64,000 bases of DNA from Meira nashicola (lineage: Eukaryota > Basidiomycota > Exobasidiomycetes > Exobasidiales > Brachybasidiaceae): the NCBI GenBank assembly GCA_001600355.1, contig BCJU01000003.1:1492519-1556518 (forward strand), read 5' to 3'. The translations under genes and the position numbers were made by a program. Shown piece after piece: positions 10,037-19,431 of the stretch; the stretch's first letter is position 1, and each line of letters opens with the position of its first letter. Below the pieces are notes generated by a model, which saw only the letters and a program-made list of their open reading frames with translations, was not told where the DNA came from and ran no database searches.

Positions 10037-10660
10037 TTAGTGCGCCCTTGGATTTCTTGGTGAGCCTTGACTTCTTGGTGAGCCTGGACCTGTATAACCT
10101 AGCTCTCTTGAACTCTTACGTCTACTCATTTTAATTTCATATTCATCTCTATCGTTTAAATGACCGAGTTCTTTGTGTACTGTTGTATCCTTATGAATGT
10201 CACTTAAAGTTTTTGTATGTTCATCCAATTTACGACTTGCATATTTATGTTTCGATTCCATCGTATCAGGAAATATAGATAAAGCTTTACCTAATTTTGT
10301 ATTCATACCACGATTTTTAGACTTATCAAGTTTTTCGTCAAGTCTTAGTTTTTCTTTATGCCAATGATTACGCAAAACTTCCGCCTCAAAGGCTTTATCT
10401 TTTAAGGTAAAGTATCTTAAACGAGGTAACTCTCTTTCAGTATAAGTTATTTCATTTCTTCTTGGCTGTAAAGTTTTTAAAATATCTCTTTCGATACTTT
10501 TGCCATGTTCTGTAAGGCGAGGATGATTCGGATGAGCTTGGTTTGCACTTGAAGAATAAGCATTTAAATCCGGATTTAAAGAGCATGAAATATTGATAGT
10601 CAATACAAGAAGGGCGAATAATAAGCATGAATTGAACGAGAAGAAGGCGTTCGATTTCAT
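10037..10660 (-). CDS. Secreted family protein
   Basis: 207 residues with a signal peptide to about residue 27. Block 1 is HPNHPRLTEHGKSIERDIL. A basic helical centre contains FPDTMESKHKYASRKLDEH. Block 3 is LSDIHKDTTVHKELGHLNDRD, then RELGYTGPGSPRSQGSPRNP. The tail is short. The PDTMESKHK element links it to the shorter members at 13857 and to the 28.4 kb gene (PGTMDYKHK, PGTTDYKFK). Mature part free of cysteine. A GCCCC box lies 89 bp upstream. Function unknown. Confidence 0.8.
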   Translation of the reverse strand: MKSNAFFSFNSCLLFALLVLTINISCSLNPDLNAYSSSANQAHPNHPRLTEHGKSIERDILKTLQPRRNEITYTERELPRLRYFTLKDKAFEAEVLRNHWHKEKLRLDEKLDKSKNRGMNTKLGKALSIFPDTMESKHKYASRKLDEHTKTLSDIHKDTTVHKELGHLNDRDEYEIKMSRRKSSRELGYTGPGSPRSQGSPRNPRAH

Positions 10661-10748
10661 CTTGCTTTAAAGTGAAGTGAAGATGGTTGTTACGAGAAAG
10701 TTGGAACTACTAGATTTCTCTTTTATATAGTTTTTTAAAAATATCAAA

Positions 10749-10860
10749 GCCCCTTTAAAGTTCAATCACTAGCTTGAAAAAAAAGGAATAGTATACGCAA
10801 AACATACGCAAAACATACGTACCACATACGCAAACTGTATGCAAACCACATCAAAGTGTA
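10749..10860 (-). promoter_or_regulatory. GCCCC box and CATACGCAAA repeats
   Basis: GCCCC lies at 10749-10753, about 90 bp upstream of the ATG at 10660. Four to five short direct repeats of the form AAAACATACG or CATACGCAAA run from about 10795 to 10850. Confidence 0.5.
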
Positions 10861-10947
10861 AATTTACACAGAGAGAGAAACTCTAGAACCTCTTGACCTG
10901 AGTGAAATCATCAATCGGGACAAAATTACAAGTATACGATCATAATT

Positions 10948-11434
10948 TCAGTGGCGAATTTGTGATCGCTTAGGACTTGTTGGATAAGCTTTGGCCTTTA
11001 GCTTTTCCTTGGTTGCATCTTGAGGTAAACGACCATTTTTCATATGAACGTCAACATCGGATAAGATACCGTTAACATTTTCACGCCATAAACCAGTAAG
11101 TTCTTTGATATCTTTATGTTCTTGTTGTAATTTTTTATGAGTTCCTGTACAACCAATTGCACATTTAAATCTTTGCATTTTACTTCCCATTTGTTTTTCA
11201 AATTTGTTTCGCTTGCTTTTCTTTAAATGCAATTCTTTCTCCGTGCGCACCTACTTCTTTTTCCATTAATTGCCAACGTTGATGTGGCTTATATTCTTCT
11301 TGTACGCCATTCGCATTCAAATATTTTTCGATTCGATTTCCTGCTCCGGATAATTCTTCATTACCCTCTGCGGCATTTATACTTATCAATAAAAAGTATA
11401 AACCAAATAAGAAATAATAAACTTTCGGTAACAT
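10948..11434 (-). pseudogene. Short family member split by a frameshift
   Basis: A first frame (11198-11434) encodes a signal peptide, then ELSGAGNRIEKYL (block 1) and RWQLMEKE, and stops after EKQAKQI. A second, overlapping frame (10948 to about 11235) continues with KRNKFEKQMGSK and ILSDVDVHMKNGRL, the block 3 signature. A one-base shift in the A-rich stretch near 11200-11230 would restore one protein. It is a genuine frameshift or a homopolymer sequencing error. No intron fits. No GGGGC box was found upstream, only ACGGGCT near 11519. Confidence 0.6.
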
Positions 11435-11728
11435 TATAGCAAAAGTGTGGTCATCAATGAAGATATATTCTGGATAGCGGTATTTATATAGTATAACGGT
11501 TCTATTGAGCGCAATGCTTACGGGCTCATCTTCTTGGAAGCCTCGAAGGCGTATTTAAAGCGCTGCTATATCAAGGGCGGCGTGCAGTTAAAGGACAGAG
11601 GCAGTCGTAACGATAATATTTTACTCAGTCATTTAAAACGATAATATTGTATGAAATAACCAAAAAGATAAAATGAGAATTTAAGGAGAAAAAAGAAACA
11701 AAAGTAGAAATTAAAACACAACATTCTC

Positions 11729-12406
11729 TCACCTCTTTGACGAAGATGCTGTATGACTAAATAAAGCTCCAGTTGGACTTTGATTCGGAGAATTGACTGG
11801 ACTACTTTATGAACTACTAGTTGGTTTACCTTGATAGCCTTTAGAGCTACTTCCGACAGGAGAAGGAGGAGGAGAAACATAAGTAGGATGTTCTTGTCGG
11901 ATAATTTGACGAAGTGATTGTACGGATGCATGTTTTGGAACATGATCACCATTATAAGATTGATAAGTTTTTAAGTCCTTTTCAGCAGCATGAAGAATAT
12001 CATTATAACCTTGTACCATAATTTCTTTGGTATCATGATAATATATATTATTTTCATGATGACGGGTATGCTTTGCTTTATGATTTGCTTTATATATCGG
12101 ATCATCGAGTTTATTTTTCATTTTATTTTTATCATTTAAATGTTTTGTTAATGCTTTAGCACGAATTCCAGTAAATTCTTTAAGTTTCTTCCAACGAACG
12201 TTTGCTCTTTCTTCTTTTGGTACTTTTTGACGTTGTAAGTGTTTCTCTACCCCATTACCTGTATATGAAAGACCATGAAAACGAACAGGTGACTGATTGC
12301 TAGAATGATCTTTTTGAGGACTACTTTGATGGCTTTGTGTTTTATCCACAGACCATACTGTAAGAATTAAGTTTAAGAAATAAATAAAAACAATAAAACT
12401 TTTCAT
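11729..12406 (-). CDS. Secreted family protein with premature stop near the C-terminus
   Basis: 199 residues are open to a TAA at 11807-11809. Signal peptide to about 20, block 1 HGLSYTGNGVEKHL, RWKKLKEF, a Lys-rich helical centre, then a divergent block 3 (YNDILHAAEKDLKTYQS). The tail is Pro/Ser-rich. In the same frame beyond the TAA, 25 more codons (SSPVNSPNQSPTGAL to SSSKR) run to a TGA at 11729, so the tail was probably longer. Little function is likely lost. The upstream GCCCCGATCC box (12532) overlaps the 3' end of the next gene. Confidence 0.7.
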
Positions 12407-12483
12407 TTTGCTGTTTATAATTGTTGTAAAGATAAAAGAATCATAGAAAGGCTTAAATATAAGGCACCTTTATGGCTTATTGC

Positions 12484-13008
12484 TTACATATTATATAAAT
12501 CATGCCCTTTTCCACTGCCTAGCCCCGATCCAAGGCTGTGACAACAAAAGGATGCGTATATGATAGCAAGTCTTTTAATAAACAAAATTTGAATAAATAC
12601 AGTCTGACGAATAAACAGTATATAAAAAGTTATATATAAGGTTTCGCGTAATGTATTTAAATGACCATCATTCTCCATTTTATGAACATCGATTTTGTCT
12701 TCCATTTTACGATGTTTATTTGGTATGATCACTTTACGTAAACCAGCATTTTTATTGAATTTCTTTTCCAGCCTTTTAATCGTGCCTTGACTTTTCATCA
12801 TATCGCCTTTATTCTTTATAGCTGACTCAACGAACAATTTTTCTCTTTGAATCTTTTTATTCTCGCCTTCAAAATTACCTTGATGTAGCTTTTTCTCAAT
12901 TGTATGACCGTGTTCAGAAAGACCTTTAGGAATATCAGCACCATTTGTGCAAGCGATAAGGACGGCATATACCTTTAAGAAGATGTATAAAATTACTTTA
13001 GACTTCAT
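12484..13008 (-). CDS. Short secreted family protein, degenerate C-terminus
   Basis: 174 residues. Signal peptide to about 22, block 1 IPKGLSEHGHTIEKKL, then a Lys-rich helical region with NKHRKMEDKIDVHKMENDGH in place of block 3. After about residue 120 the frame becomes hydrophobic and unrelated to the family and ends in GSGLGSGKGHD, encoded by sequence that contains the GGGGC box of the downstream gene. The true C-terminus may have been lost by a frameshift near 12650. Confidence 0.6.
   Translation of the reverse strand: MKSKVILYIFLKVYAVLIACTNGADIPKGLSEHGHTIEKKLHQGNFEGENKKIQREKLFVESAIKNKGDMMKSQGTIKRLEKKFNKNAGLRKVIIPNKHRKMEDKIDVHKMENDGHLNTLRETLYITFYILFIRQTVFIQILFIKRLAIIYASFCCHSLGSGLGSGKGHDLYNM
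12532..12536 (-). promoter_or_regulatory. GCCCCGATC box
   Basis: It lies 126 bp upstream of the ATG at 12406, inside the nominal 3' coding end of the neighbouring gene. Confidence 0.45.
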
Positions 13009-13135
13009 TTTTGCGAATGAATGAGGAAGTGGTATTGTTCTTTTATACTAATCAATTTGCATTTATACATATACACTATAGGCTGAATATAGCACCGCTC
13101 ACGATAAAGACCCAGTATTATTTATACTATATGCT

Positions 13136-13141
13136 CGGGGC
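13136..13141 (-). promoter_or_regulatory. CGGGGC box
   Basis: It lies 128 bp upstream of the ATG at 13008 and abuts the stop codon of the preceding gene. Confidence 0.45.
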
Positions 13142-13696
13142 TTACTCGTCATCAGAATCCCAATGTTTATGAGGATAATAAGGAGAAATATGCTTGGCAA
13201 TAGAGTGACCTGTTTCCCAATCCATGATGCCTGTTTGATGTAAAATCCTAGCATCATTCAAGATAGCATCAATTTCTTGATCATGTTCAAATCTTTTATT
13301 CATTGCCTTTTTATTTTTATTTTGCTTTGTGGTTGGTACTTTTGTAAGAAATGAAGTTAGTGAAGGGCTTTTGTTATACTTACTCTTATTTAATTTCCAT
13401 TGTAATTGATTTATTTTATTTTGAGCAGATTCACTTGCTTCACGAGCTTGATTACCAAAATGTACCATTTGTACATATCTAAATTTCTTTGCCTTTTCTC
13501 CTGACATTTTTTCCTTCTTTATTTTATCTTCAATTCTTTCACCTAGATGTGATAGAGATTCAATTTTATTTGATGATGTACTTGGTATATCTTTTGCTTT
13601 AGAAGGTGACATTAACCTCTTTGGTGAATGATCTGGTGATGAACAGTACACATGCGTGAAAAGAAAAATGATGAATAAGCTAGCTGAAAGTATCAT
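13142..13696 (-). CDS. Short secreted family protein, acidic tail
   Basis: 184 residues. Signal peptide to about 18, then a Ser-rich stretch. Block 1 is IESLSHLGERIEDKI. The centre is Gln/Asn/Lys-rich (NKINQLQWKLNKSK). Block 3 is IDAILNDARILHQTGIMDWETG. It ends HWDSDDE instead of a basic or RS tail and lacks LGYxSDGR. Boxes lie 100 and 128 bp upstream. Function unknown. Confidence 0.8.
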   Translation of the reverse strand: MILSASLFIIFLFTHVYCSSPDHSPKRLMSPSKAKDIPSTSSNKIESLSHLGERIEDKIKKEKMSGEKAKKFRYVQMVHFGNQAREASESAQNKINQLQWKLNKSKYNKSPSLTSFLTKVPTTKQNKNKKAMNKRFEHDQEIDAILNDARILHQTGIMDWETGHSIAKHISPYYPHKHWDSDDE

Positions 13697-13795
13697 TTTG
13701 CTCTAACATTTGTCATATGGTAATTGGATAACATTTGAATATTCCGCAACCTATAAAAGCCTAATGGTCATAATAATGCTAAATAAAACACATGT

Positions 13796-13828
13796 GCCCC
13801 GTATTTACATAAAGTTTTTCCTCGGGGC
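13796..13828 (-). promoter_or_regulatory. Paired GCCCC/GGGGC boxes
   Basis: GCCCCG (13796) and CGGGGC (13823-13828) flank TATTTACATAAAG, 100-132 bp upstream of the ATG at 13696. Confidence 0.5.
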
Positions 13829-13856
13829 TTCAAAAAATACAATCATTAAAAGTCTG

Positions 13857-14534
13857 TTAAAATCTTACTTCATTATGAAGTGTAATTCTTTGCTTTAACG
13901 CTCCTAGTGCTTTTGCGTTAAGCTTTTGAGCGGTTTCTTCGCTCATTCCGTTGTACAAATGATGTATACGAGTATCATGAATTACGTCTGTTAATGCACT
14001 TCCATGTATATTTGATTGTTTTATTGCTTGTTTATGTTTATAATCCATCGTTCCTGGTATCTTTGAACGTATTTTACTTGAAATGGAACTTGGATTCCTA
14101 TGAGCATAAATCATCTTTTGTTCATACGTATTCTGTTTTTCGATTGAATTTTTTAAATTATTTCCTGCGTTTGTAATTCTACCTTCTAAGAATCCTTTAC
14201 GAGAAACATTATTCTTTCCTAACCTTAATTGTTCTTTCTCAAATCGTTTTCCTGATTTTGATAACGATGGTGCTTTTGGTGCTTCTGCCGTCTCTGATGG
14301 AATTGAACGATAACCTGAACTTATCTTTGATGATACGCTTACATTATGAGAAGTCTTTCCACTTCCAGACTTATTAGATTGTGGATAATGACCAAGTTGA
14401 CTAATTTGACTAACTTGACTATAGTGAGTAGAATGACTTCCAGATTTATTTGATGACCCTCTCGATACCGGTCCTCCTATTGAAATATCTGCTGATAAGA
14501 GCAAAAAGATAAAATAAATCTTGAATAAACGCAT
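13857..14534 (-). CDS. Secreted family protein, Ser-rich N-terminus
   Basis: 225 residues. Signal peptide to about 20, then a Ser/Gln/Gly-rich segment (25-85) with HYSQVSQISQLGHYPQ. Block 1 is APSLSKSGKRFEKEQL. A basic centre contains KIPGTMDYKHKQAIKQ. Block 3 is LTDVIHDTRIHHLYNGMSEE. It shares the PGTMDYKHK element with the 28.4 kb gene (PGTTDYKFK), so it is the closest cluster relative of that dispersed member. Function unknown. Confidence 0.82.
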   Translation of the reverse strand: MRLFKIYFIFLLLSADISIGGPVSRGSSNKSGSHSTHYSQVSQISQLGHYPQSNKSGSGKTSHNVSVSSKISSGYRSIPSETAEAPKAPSLSKSGKRFEKEQLRLGKNNVSRKGFLEGRITNAGNNLKNSIEKQNTYEQKMIYAHRNPSSISSKIRSKIPGTMDYKHKQAIKQSNIHGSALTDVIHDTRIHHLYNGMSEETAQKLNAKALGALKQRITLHNEVRF

Positions 14535-15073
14535 CGTGATTGTTGTTCAAAGAGAAAATGATTAAATATTAAAAAAGCAACATAAAACTCACCGCCTTAC
14601 GGACTTAGAATGGGCGCTGTAATCATCATCATTATCTTTAGTGTACATTTTTAGGCGTAACATTCATAAAAGAACGTGCCAATAAAGAATTCATTTTACT
14701 TGGCATCGTTTCTCTCGTTATTATAATCGGGCTTAACTGAAGACGGGGCATTGATCGGGTAAAGAAGAACTGGCATCAATTTGTTCGGGGGGCTTTATTT
14801 TTATATTATGTTGTTTATACTATATTGTCTCTTTCTCTAAAAAAATATCAAATAGTGATCAACAGACTTTATAGAAATTTAATTAAATTTATGAGAAGAA
14901 AAGAAATAAAGAGAGATACGAAAGAAGATGAAAATAATAAAACGATAAAAACAAATCATTAGAGGGTAAAAGGTCAGAAGAAAAGAGAATGAAGAGATAG
15001 TATAAAAGAGGACTTTAAAGCAGCTTTTATACGTGAAAATCTCTTTTAATTTCTTCAACGCTTTTTACCTATT
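14535..15073 (-). promoter_or_regulatory. Intergenic with GGGGC boxes
   Basis: GACGGGGC (14742-14749) and CGGGGGGC (14786-14793) lie 211-260 bp upstream of the ATG at 14534, further than usual. GGCGTAAC occurs near 14653. The rest is purine-rich with no gene seen. Confidence 0.4.
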
Positions 15074-15810
15074 CTATAGCTTTCCTGAGCGAATCTTTTT
15101 GAGATTCGGAGAAGTTGATAGAGTTGAAAGAGGTGAAAGAGAAGTAGCAGAACGACTTCTAGTAAGCTTAGGGTTTCTTGGCGAGGATACATGTCGACCA
15201 TCACTTAAGAAACCTATCTACAAGATTGATCAAAGTTAGGTTGGGTGACGTATACTACGTCATGGTCTATAAAGTTGCCTGCTTTCTTATGAACACGAGC
15301 ATCATTTCCAATATCTCGCATCGCTTATCTATGTTTATCTCTTTCTTATTTAGCATTATTATAATTTTCGTATAGTTTAGCCCCCTTCTTATCTTGCTTT
15401 CTTCTAAGTATAGGTATTTTCGATTGTACTTTACCTATCTTTGATTGTTTATACTTTTTATATACTTTAATATCATCAGTATAATTGTTTATTCTTATAT
15501 GATGATAATTACGTTTATTTTCCTCTAGACTATTACGGTGCCATAATTCTAATGCTCTTACTGTTCCTACTGCTTTAGTATTTGTAGGATGATATTGTCT
15601 TGCTAATTCCTCTTCAACCTCTTTCCCTTGAATGGAAAGATTTGGTAAATTAGGATTTGGACTATTGGCATTTCTCTTGTCAGTATCACGTAATAAAGGA
15701 ATTCTAATCTGATCTATATCACCAAGGTGCATTGCTGAAGTGCTTGAATCATTAATCGAAATGAGTAAGAGTAAGATTGTTGCAAAAAGAATCGAAAGCA
15801 TACGTTGCAT
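15074..15810 (-). pseudogene. A-type family pseudogene: two stops and a frameshift
   Basis: The frame is open from the ATG at 15810 for 154 codons: signal peptide, RDTDKR, NPNLPNLSIQGKEVEEELA. A TAA (15346-15348) follows AK. Downstream the frame reads ERDKHR, another TAA (15328-15330), then AMRDIGNDARVHKKAGNF. A one-base loss near 15215 shifts the LSDGRHVSSPRNP part to another frame. The second TAA is at the same codon as the single stop in the copy at 6033-6788, so the two copies derive from an already interrupted ancestor or a gene-conversion event. Confidence 0.75.
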
Positions 15811-15898
15811 AATTTAATCAACAAGGTGGTTAGAGTAGAATGAAGCCTTTGAGCAAACTTGGTTTATTTAATGCTTTCGTCAAGACTAATTGTAGTAT

Positions 15899-16116
15899 AC
15901 TGTTTACGCCTTGATTGGGGCTTAAAAAGGGAGATGTATTATGCAAAATCACACTATGGGGCGTAGATCATATAAGCAACTTTTATTTGATAAAATGTTT
16001 GAAGCCAAAAGGAATTTTGTGTAAAGTGGCAATGTTTTGTATTTTTAGTTGATGATAATGATTGCATTTTCAATATAAAAAGCTCTATTTATAAACAAAA
16101 GGGTCCAGATCGGGGC
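15899..16116 (-). promoter_or_regulatory. Composite promoter and intergenic boxes
   Basis: ACTGTTTACGCC (15899-15910) plus TTGATTGGGGC (15911-15921) and ATGGGGC (15956-15962) copy the promoter type of 5237 and 6888, about 90-150 bp upstream of the ATG at 15810. ATCGGGGC ends at 16116. Confidence 0.55.
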
Positions 16117-16146
16117 AAAGCTATGTACAGAGAGAAGTACTGATGA

Positions 16147-16950
16147 TCAAATATGACGCTTCATCGATGATGATGCCGTTGAACGAGAGGGAGATTGAAG
16201 AGATCTAGATCTAGATTGACTAAAACTCTCAGGAGAAGAAACGTTTGGGAGAGATTCGGATGATGAACTTGAACCGTTTGAGTGAGAAGGAGTAGGACGT
16301 GAAGGGCGAGCGGTAAGAAAATCCCATGGACCCATAGTACTTGGACTAGGAGAACTAGTACGATAACCATAAGAAGAACCGTTTGATCTTCCATCGCTAT
16401 GGTAACCTAATTCTTTTGATTCTTTCCAATTTGAATTATTTATATGTTTTACGTCTTTATCGCCAAAAGTTTTAAGTTTTTGATGAATTGCTGAATCGTG
16501 AGCGATATCTTTTAAAAGTTGTCTACTCTTTCCTTTTTCATTTCTTTCATGTTCTAGTTTACGATAAACATCTCCATCTAATAATTTAAATCTTCCTTTA
16601 TATGTTCGACTGTTTTTACGAATATCCTTTTTATATCTGAGTGCTTGAGTATGATGTTGATTACGTTTATATTCTGCTTTTGAACGTGCCCATGAAGTTT
16701 CAATCATTCTATCAGTTCCAACGTCTTGAGGTTTAAGTTTTCCTGTTTTAACGAGAGATTCTAAATCTTTTTCAATCTTTCTTCCATGTTCACTTAATCC
16801 TGGTAAATTTGGAGTGATTTCGTTTGCATGAATTGGTCTTTCTGGTGATTGATTCGGTGAAGGTATGAAAGTTCTTCCCGATAAAGAGATAGGAATAAAG
16901 TATAAGAAGCTAATAAAAAGCAACTTGGGATAAAACATCATTTTCACCAA
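16147..16950 (-). CDS. Secreted family protein, long (HANEITPNLPGL) type
   Basis: 267 residues. Signal peptide to about 24. HANEITPNLPGLSEHGRKIE, then VGTDRMIETSW and EYKRNQHHTQ. The centre is basic. Block 3 is LLKDIAHDSAIHQKL, followed by LGYHSDGRSNGSSYGYR. The tail has RSRS and PSRS and ends MKRHI rather than KRKR. Intact. It is followed 336 bp downstream by the A-type pseudogene at 15074, a dyad like those at 7556/6033 and 18369/17344. Mature part free of cysteine. Confidence 0.85.
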   Translation of the reverse strand: MVKMMFYPKLLFISFLYFIPISLSGRTFIPSPNQSPERPIHANEITPNLPGLSEHGRKIEKDLESLVKTGKLKPQDVGTDRMIETSWARSKAEYKRNQHHTQALRYKKDIRKNSRTYKGRFKLLDGDVYRKLEHERNEKGKSRQLLKDIAHDSAIHQKLKTFGDKDVKHINNSNWKESKELGYHSDGRSNGSSYGYRTSSPSPSTMGPWDFLTARPSRPTPSHSNGSSSSSESLPNVSSPESFSQSRSRSLQSPSRSTASSSMKRHI

Positions 16951-17065
16951 AGATTGTTATTGTAGTACTGAATGACATTGATGTTGGAAAAATGTATACG
17001 TTTTATACGCCTGAAATTAAACAAAATTTGTTTTGGCGTTGTTGTGTACACGTTTTGTAAAGGAT

Positions 17066-17096
17066 GTCCCCGAATTCATCAATAACAGAAAGGGGC
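17066..17096 (-). promoter_or_regulatory. GTCCCCG and AGGGGC boxes
   Basis: Boxes at 17066-17072 and 17091-17096 lie about 116-146 bp upstream of the ATG at 16950. A TACGCC core lies at 17007-17012. The remaining 17100-17340 is AT-rich 3' flank with no gene seen. Confidence 0.5.
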
Positions 17097-17343
17097 TTTT
17101 TTATCTTACGCAAACATTCTGAGCGACTATTTGAAGAAAAATTCAAGTTTAATGAAAATTGAAAGAATCAAAAGTTCTATAACAATAGGGCATGCGATCA
17201 ACCAAAAATGTTTAATAGATTTTCATTGAAATATTCAAAGATAAGAAAGAGAGAAAATAAAGAGGATAAAAAGATAAAAGGAAGTATAAACATCGCAGTC
17301 TTTACACGCATAGGCCAGCGTTTAACGAGAATAGATCATATCC

Positions 17344-18063
17344 TTATGCTTTTCCTGAGCGACTTTTTCTCAAGTTGGGAGAAGTTGGTGAACTTGATGT
17401 AGAAGTAGCAGAACGACTTCTTGCAAATTTTGGGTTTCTCGGAGAGGAAACGTGTCGACCATCACTTAAGAAACCTAATTTATGAGAATCTTCAAAGAAC
17501 ATTCGGGTTGCATAGCGCACGTCATAATCGTTAAAATTACCTGCTTTCTTGTGAACATTGGCATCGTTTGCTATATCTCGCATACTTTGCCTTGCTTTTT
17601 CTCTTTCTTGCTTAGCATTATTATATTTTTCATTTAATTCTCTTTCTCTTTCTTTTTGCTTTGTTTTAAGATTAGGTAATTTTGACTTCAACTTACCAAT
17701 CATGGAATTTTTGCTTTTTTGGTGCGCTTTTATTTCATTAGTGTAATCGTTCATAGCGATTTGTTGAAGATTGCGTTCTTTTTCTCCATGTCCATATCCC
17801 CACCATGTTGAAAAAACTCTATCTCCTGCTACATGTCTTTGTTGATAATTTGGGTTAATTCGAAGACTGCTTGCTAGCTCTTCTTCAACTTTTTTCCCAT
17901 GAACGGATAAATTTGGTAAATCAGGATTAGGAACATTAACATTAGGTGAAGGTCTAGTTGAAGGTTCTTTAGAAGCCCGAATATAGACATGATCCGTTGC
18001 TAATACGCCTAAATTAAACGATATGAGTAAGACTATGAAAAACATGGTAATCGTACGACGCAT
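17344..18063 (-). CDS. Secreted family protein, A type (intact)
   Basis: 239 residues. Signal peptide to about 22. NPDLPNLSVHGKKVEEELA, WWGYGHGEKERN, MNDYTNEIK. A helical Lys/Glu stretch (LNEKYNNAKQEREKARQ) precedes block 3, MRDIANDANVHKKAGNF, then LGFLSDGRHVSSPRNP. The tail has RSRS and SRSGKA. It is the best-preserved A-type copy and shows what the interrupted copies lost: its Gln codon (CAA) in ARQSMRD is TAA in two paralogues. It sits 306 bp downstream of the long-type gene at 18369. Confidence 0.87.
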   Translation of the reverse strand: MRRTITMFFIVLLISFNLGVLATDHVYIRASKEPSTRPSPNVNVPNPDLPNLSVHGKKVEEELASSLRINPNYQQRHVAGDRVFSTWWGYGHGEKERNLQQIAMNDYTNEIKAHQKSKNSMIGKLKSKLPNLKTKQKERERELNEKYNNAKQEREKARQSMRDIANDANVHKKAGNFNDYDVRYATRMFFEDSHKLGFLSDGRHVSSPRNPKFARSRSATSTSSSPTSPNLRKSRSGKA

Positions 18064-18168
18064 GGCTTCAGACAGATCAAAGTTTGATAAAGTAGAAAGA
18101 AAACCTTTTTTTTACAAAATAAAATGATTTAAAAACTACCTTTTTGTAATACGCATTTTGCGCTTCAA

Positions 18169-18220
18169 CGGGGTTTATACAATTATGCAAGCAGGTGTAT
18201 GCAAAATTACACAATGGGGC
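18169..18220 (-). promoter_or_regulatory. CGGGG and GGGGC boxes
   Basis: ACGGGG (18168-18173) and ATGGGGC (18214-18220) with a TACGC core (18150) and TATGCAA repeats between them, 106-157 bp upstream of the ATG at 18063. Confidence 0.5.
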
Positions 18221-18368
18221 TTAAAAATATCAATCAGATTTGAACGGGATATGATCAATTTAAATATATAAGAGGATAAAATGGAGAAAGTGATATAGAA
18301 GGAAATAATGTTGAATAGTCATAAAAGATGAAAAGATAATATAAATATCAAGAAGATTTACGGCGAGG

Positions 18369-19106
18369 TTAATGCCTTGTTGAACCGGGAGATTTACGGC
18401 TTGCTGAATCAGGAGATAAAATACGTGGACGTTTGAATTCTGATTGGCCTGATGGAGAACCCGGTCGAGCTGAAGCTGATGAAGAGGCCGCTTCTGATGG
18501 TTTTCTCTTATAACCAGATGAATGATGAGGAGAATTTTCGTCGCTTGTATAACCTAGCTCACGAGTCTTTTTATAAATAGGATAATTGATTCTACGTTGA
18601 TCTTTTTCACCAATATAACCGTGTTCTTTAAGAATTTCAGAATCGATAGCGATATTACGTAATTTATTTTGATAACGAGCTTTTTGAGTTAATGCTCGAT
18701 CAAGTTTTTCTGTTACTTTTCTAGTTTTATAACTTTCAGAAGGTAAAAGTCTACGAGCTTTTTCAGTATATTTATCTACAGCTTCATGCTCTCTATTTCG
18801 TTTTGCTTCTGTATGACCTTTTCTGAACCATGTATCTCTAACCCTTTCGTCTCCTACTAAACTTGGATGTCTTCCTGACTCTAAGCCTTCATATAAGTGT
18901 TTTTCAACTTTTTTACCATGCTTACTTAATCCTTGTAAATTCATATTAGCAGTACTTGCAATTGGATTTCGCTCGTCTGGAGTGTTCATCTTAGGTAAAG
19001 GACTAACGATTTCTAAATCGTCTACAGCTCTTGGATACATCGAGTTTGCCAAAGACACAATGATAGATAAAAGATAAATAAGTTGAATGAACAACATGTT
19101 TTTCAA
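18369..19106 (-). CDS. Secreted family protein, N type
   Basis: 245 residues. Signal peptide to about 22 (MKNMLFIQLIYLLSIIVSLA). Block 1 is LQGLSKHGKKVEKHLYEGL; VGDERVRDTWF and EAKRNREHEA follow. The centre is basic. Block 3 is RNIAIDSEILKEHGYIGEKD, then RELGYTSDENSPHHSSGYK. The tail has YKRKP, FKRPR and SRKSP. Decayed 5' copies of this gene occur at 5455-5850 (minus) and 31200-31500 (plus). No GGGGC box within 150 bp; only ACGGGCGG about 180 bp upstream. Function unknown. Confidence 0.85.
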   Translation of the reverse strand: MKNMLFIQLIYLLSIIVSLANSMYPRAVDDLEIVSPLPKMNTPDERNPIASTANMNLQGLSKHGKKVEKHLYEGLESGRHPSLVGDERVRDTWFRKGHTEAKRNREHEAVDKYTEKARRLLPSESYKTRKVTEKLDRALTQKARYQNKLRNIAIDSEILKEHGYIGEKDQRRINYPIYKKTRELGYTSDENSPHHSSGYKRKPSEAASSSASARPGSPSGQSEFKRPRILSPDSASRKSPGSTRH

Positions 19107-19431
19107 TGACTTGTTGTATGATGATGAGGATAAAGATACTTTTAGAAAAGATAATTAGTAACTTATATAGTTTAGTCGCTTCACAAAAAAAAATGCAAAT
19201 GTATAGCCACTCAACACAGGTTTGCATTTTGTGTTTGTGTACTAAATCGTTGAATATTATGTGTCGCTGGTCAATAAGGCTGGCTAGATACGGGCGGAGC
19301 ATCAATTCAATAAACATACACACAACATATACACGTCCTGCTAAGATAAATTTCTAAGAAAAATCAAGATTGGTAGAAAGAATAAAAAAGAAAGATAGAG
19401 GTATATATAAGTGGAAAATCGAGAAAATAAT
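19107..19431 (-). promoter_or_regulatory. N-type promoter region
   Basis: This segment (ATGCAAATGTATAGCC, GTTTGCATTTTGTGTTTGTG, GTCAATAAGGCTGGCTAGA) is repeated at 5560-5880 and, in reverse orientation, at 31220-31330, so it is a mobile or duplicated promoter unit. No GGGGC box. Confidence 0.5.
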
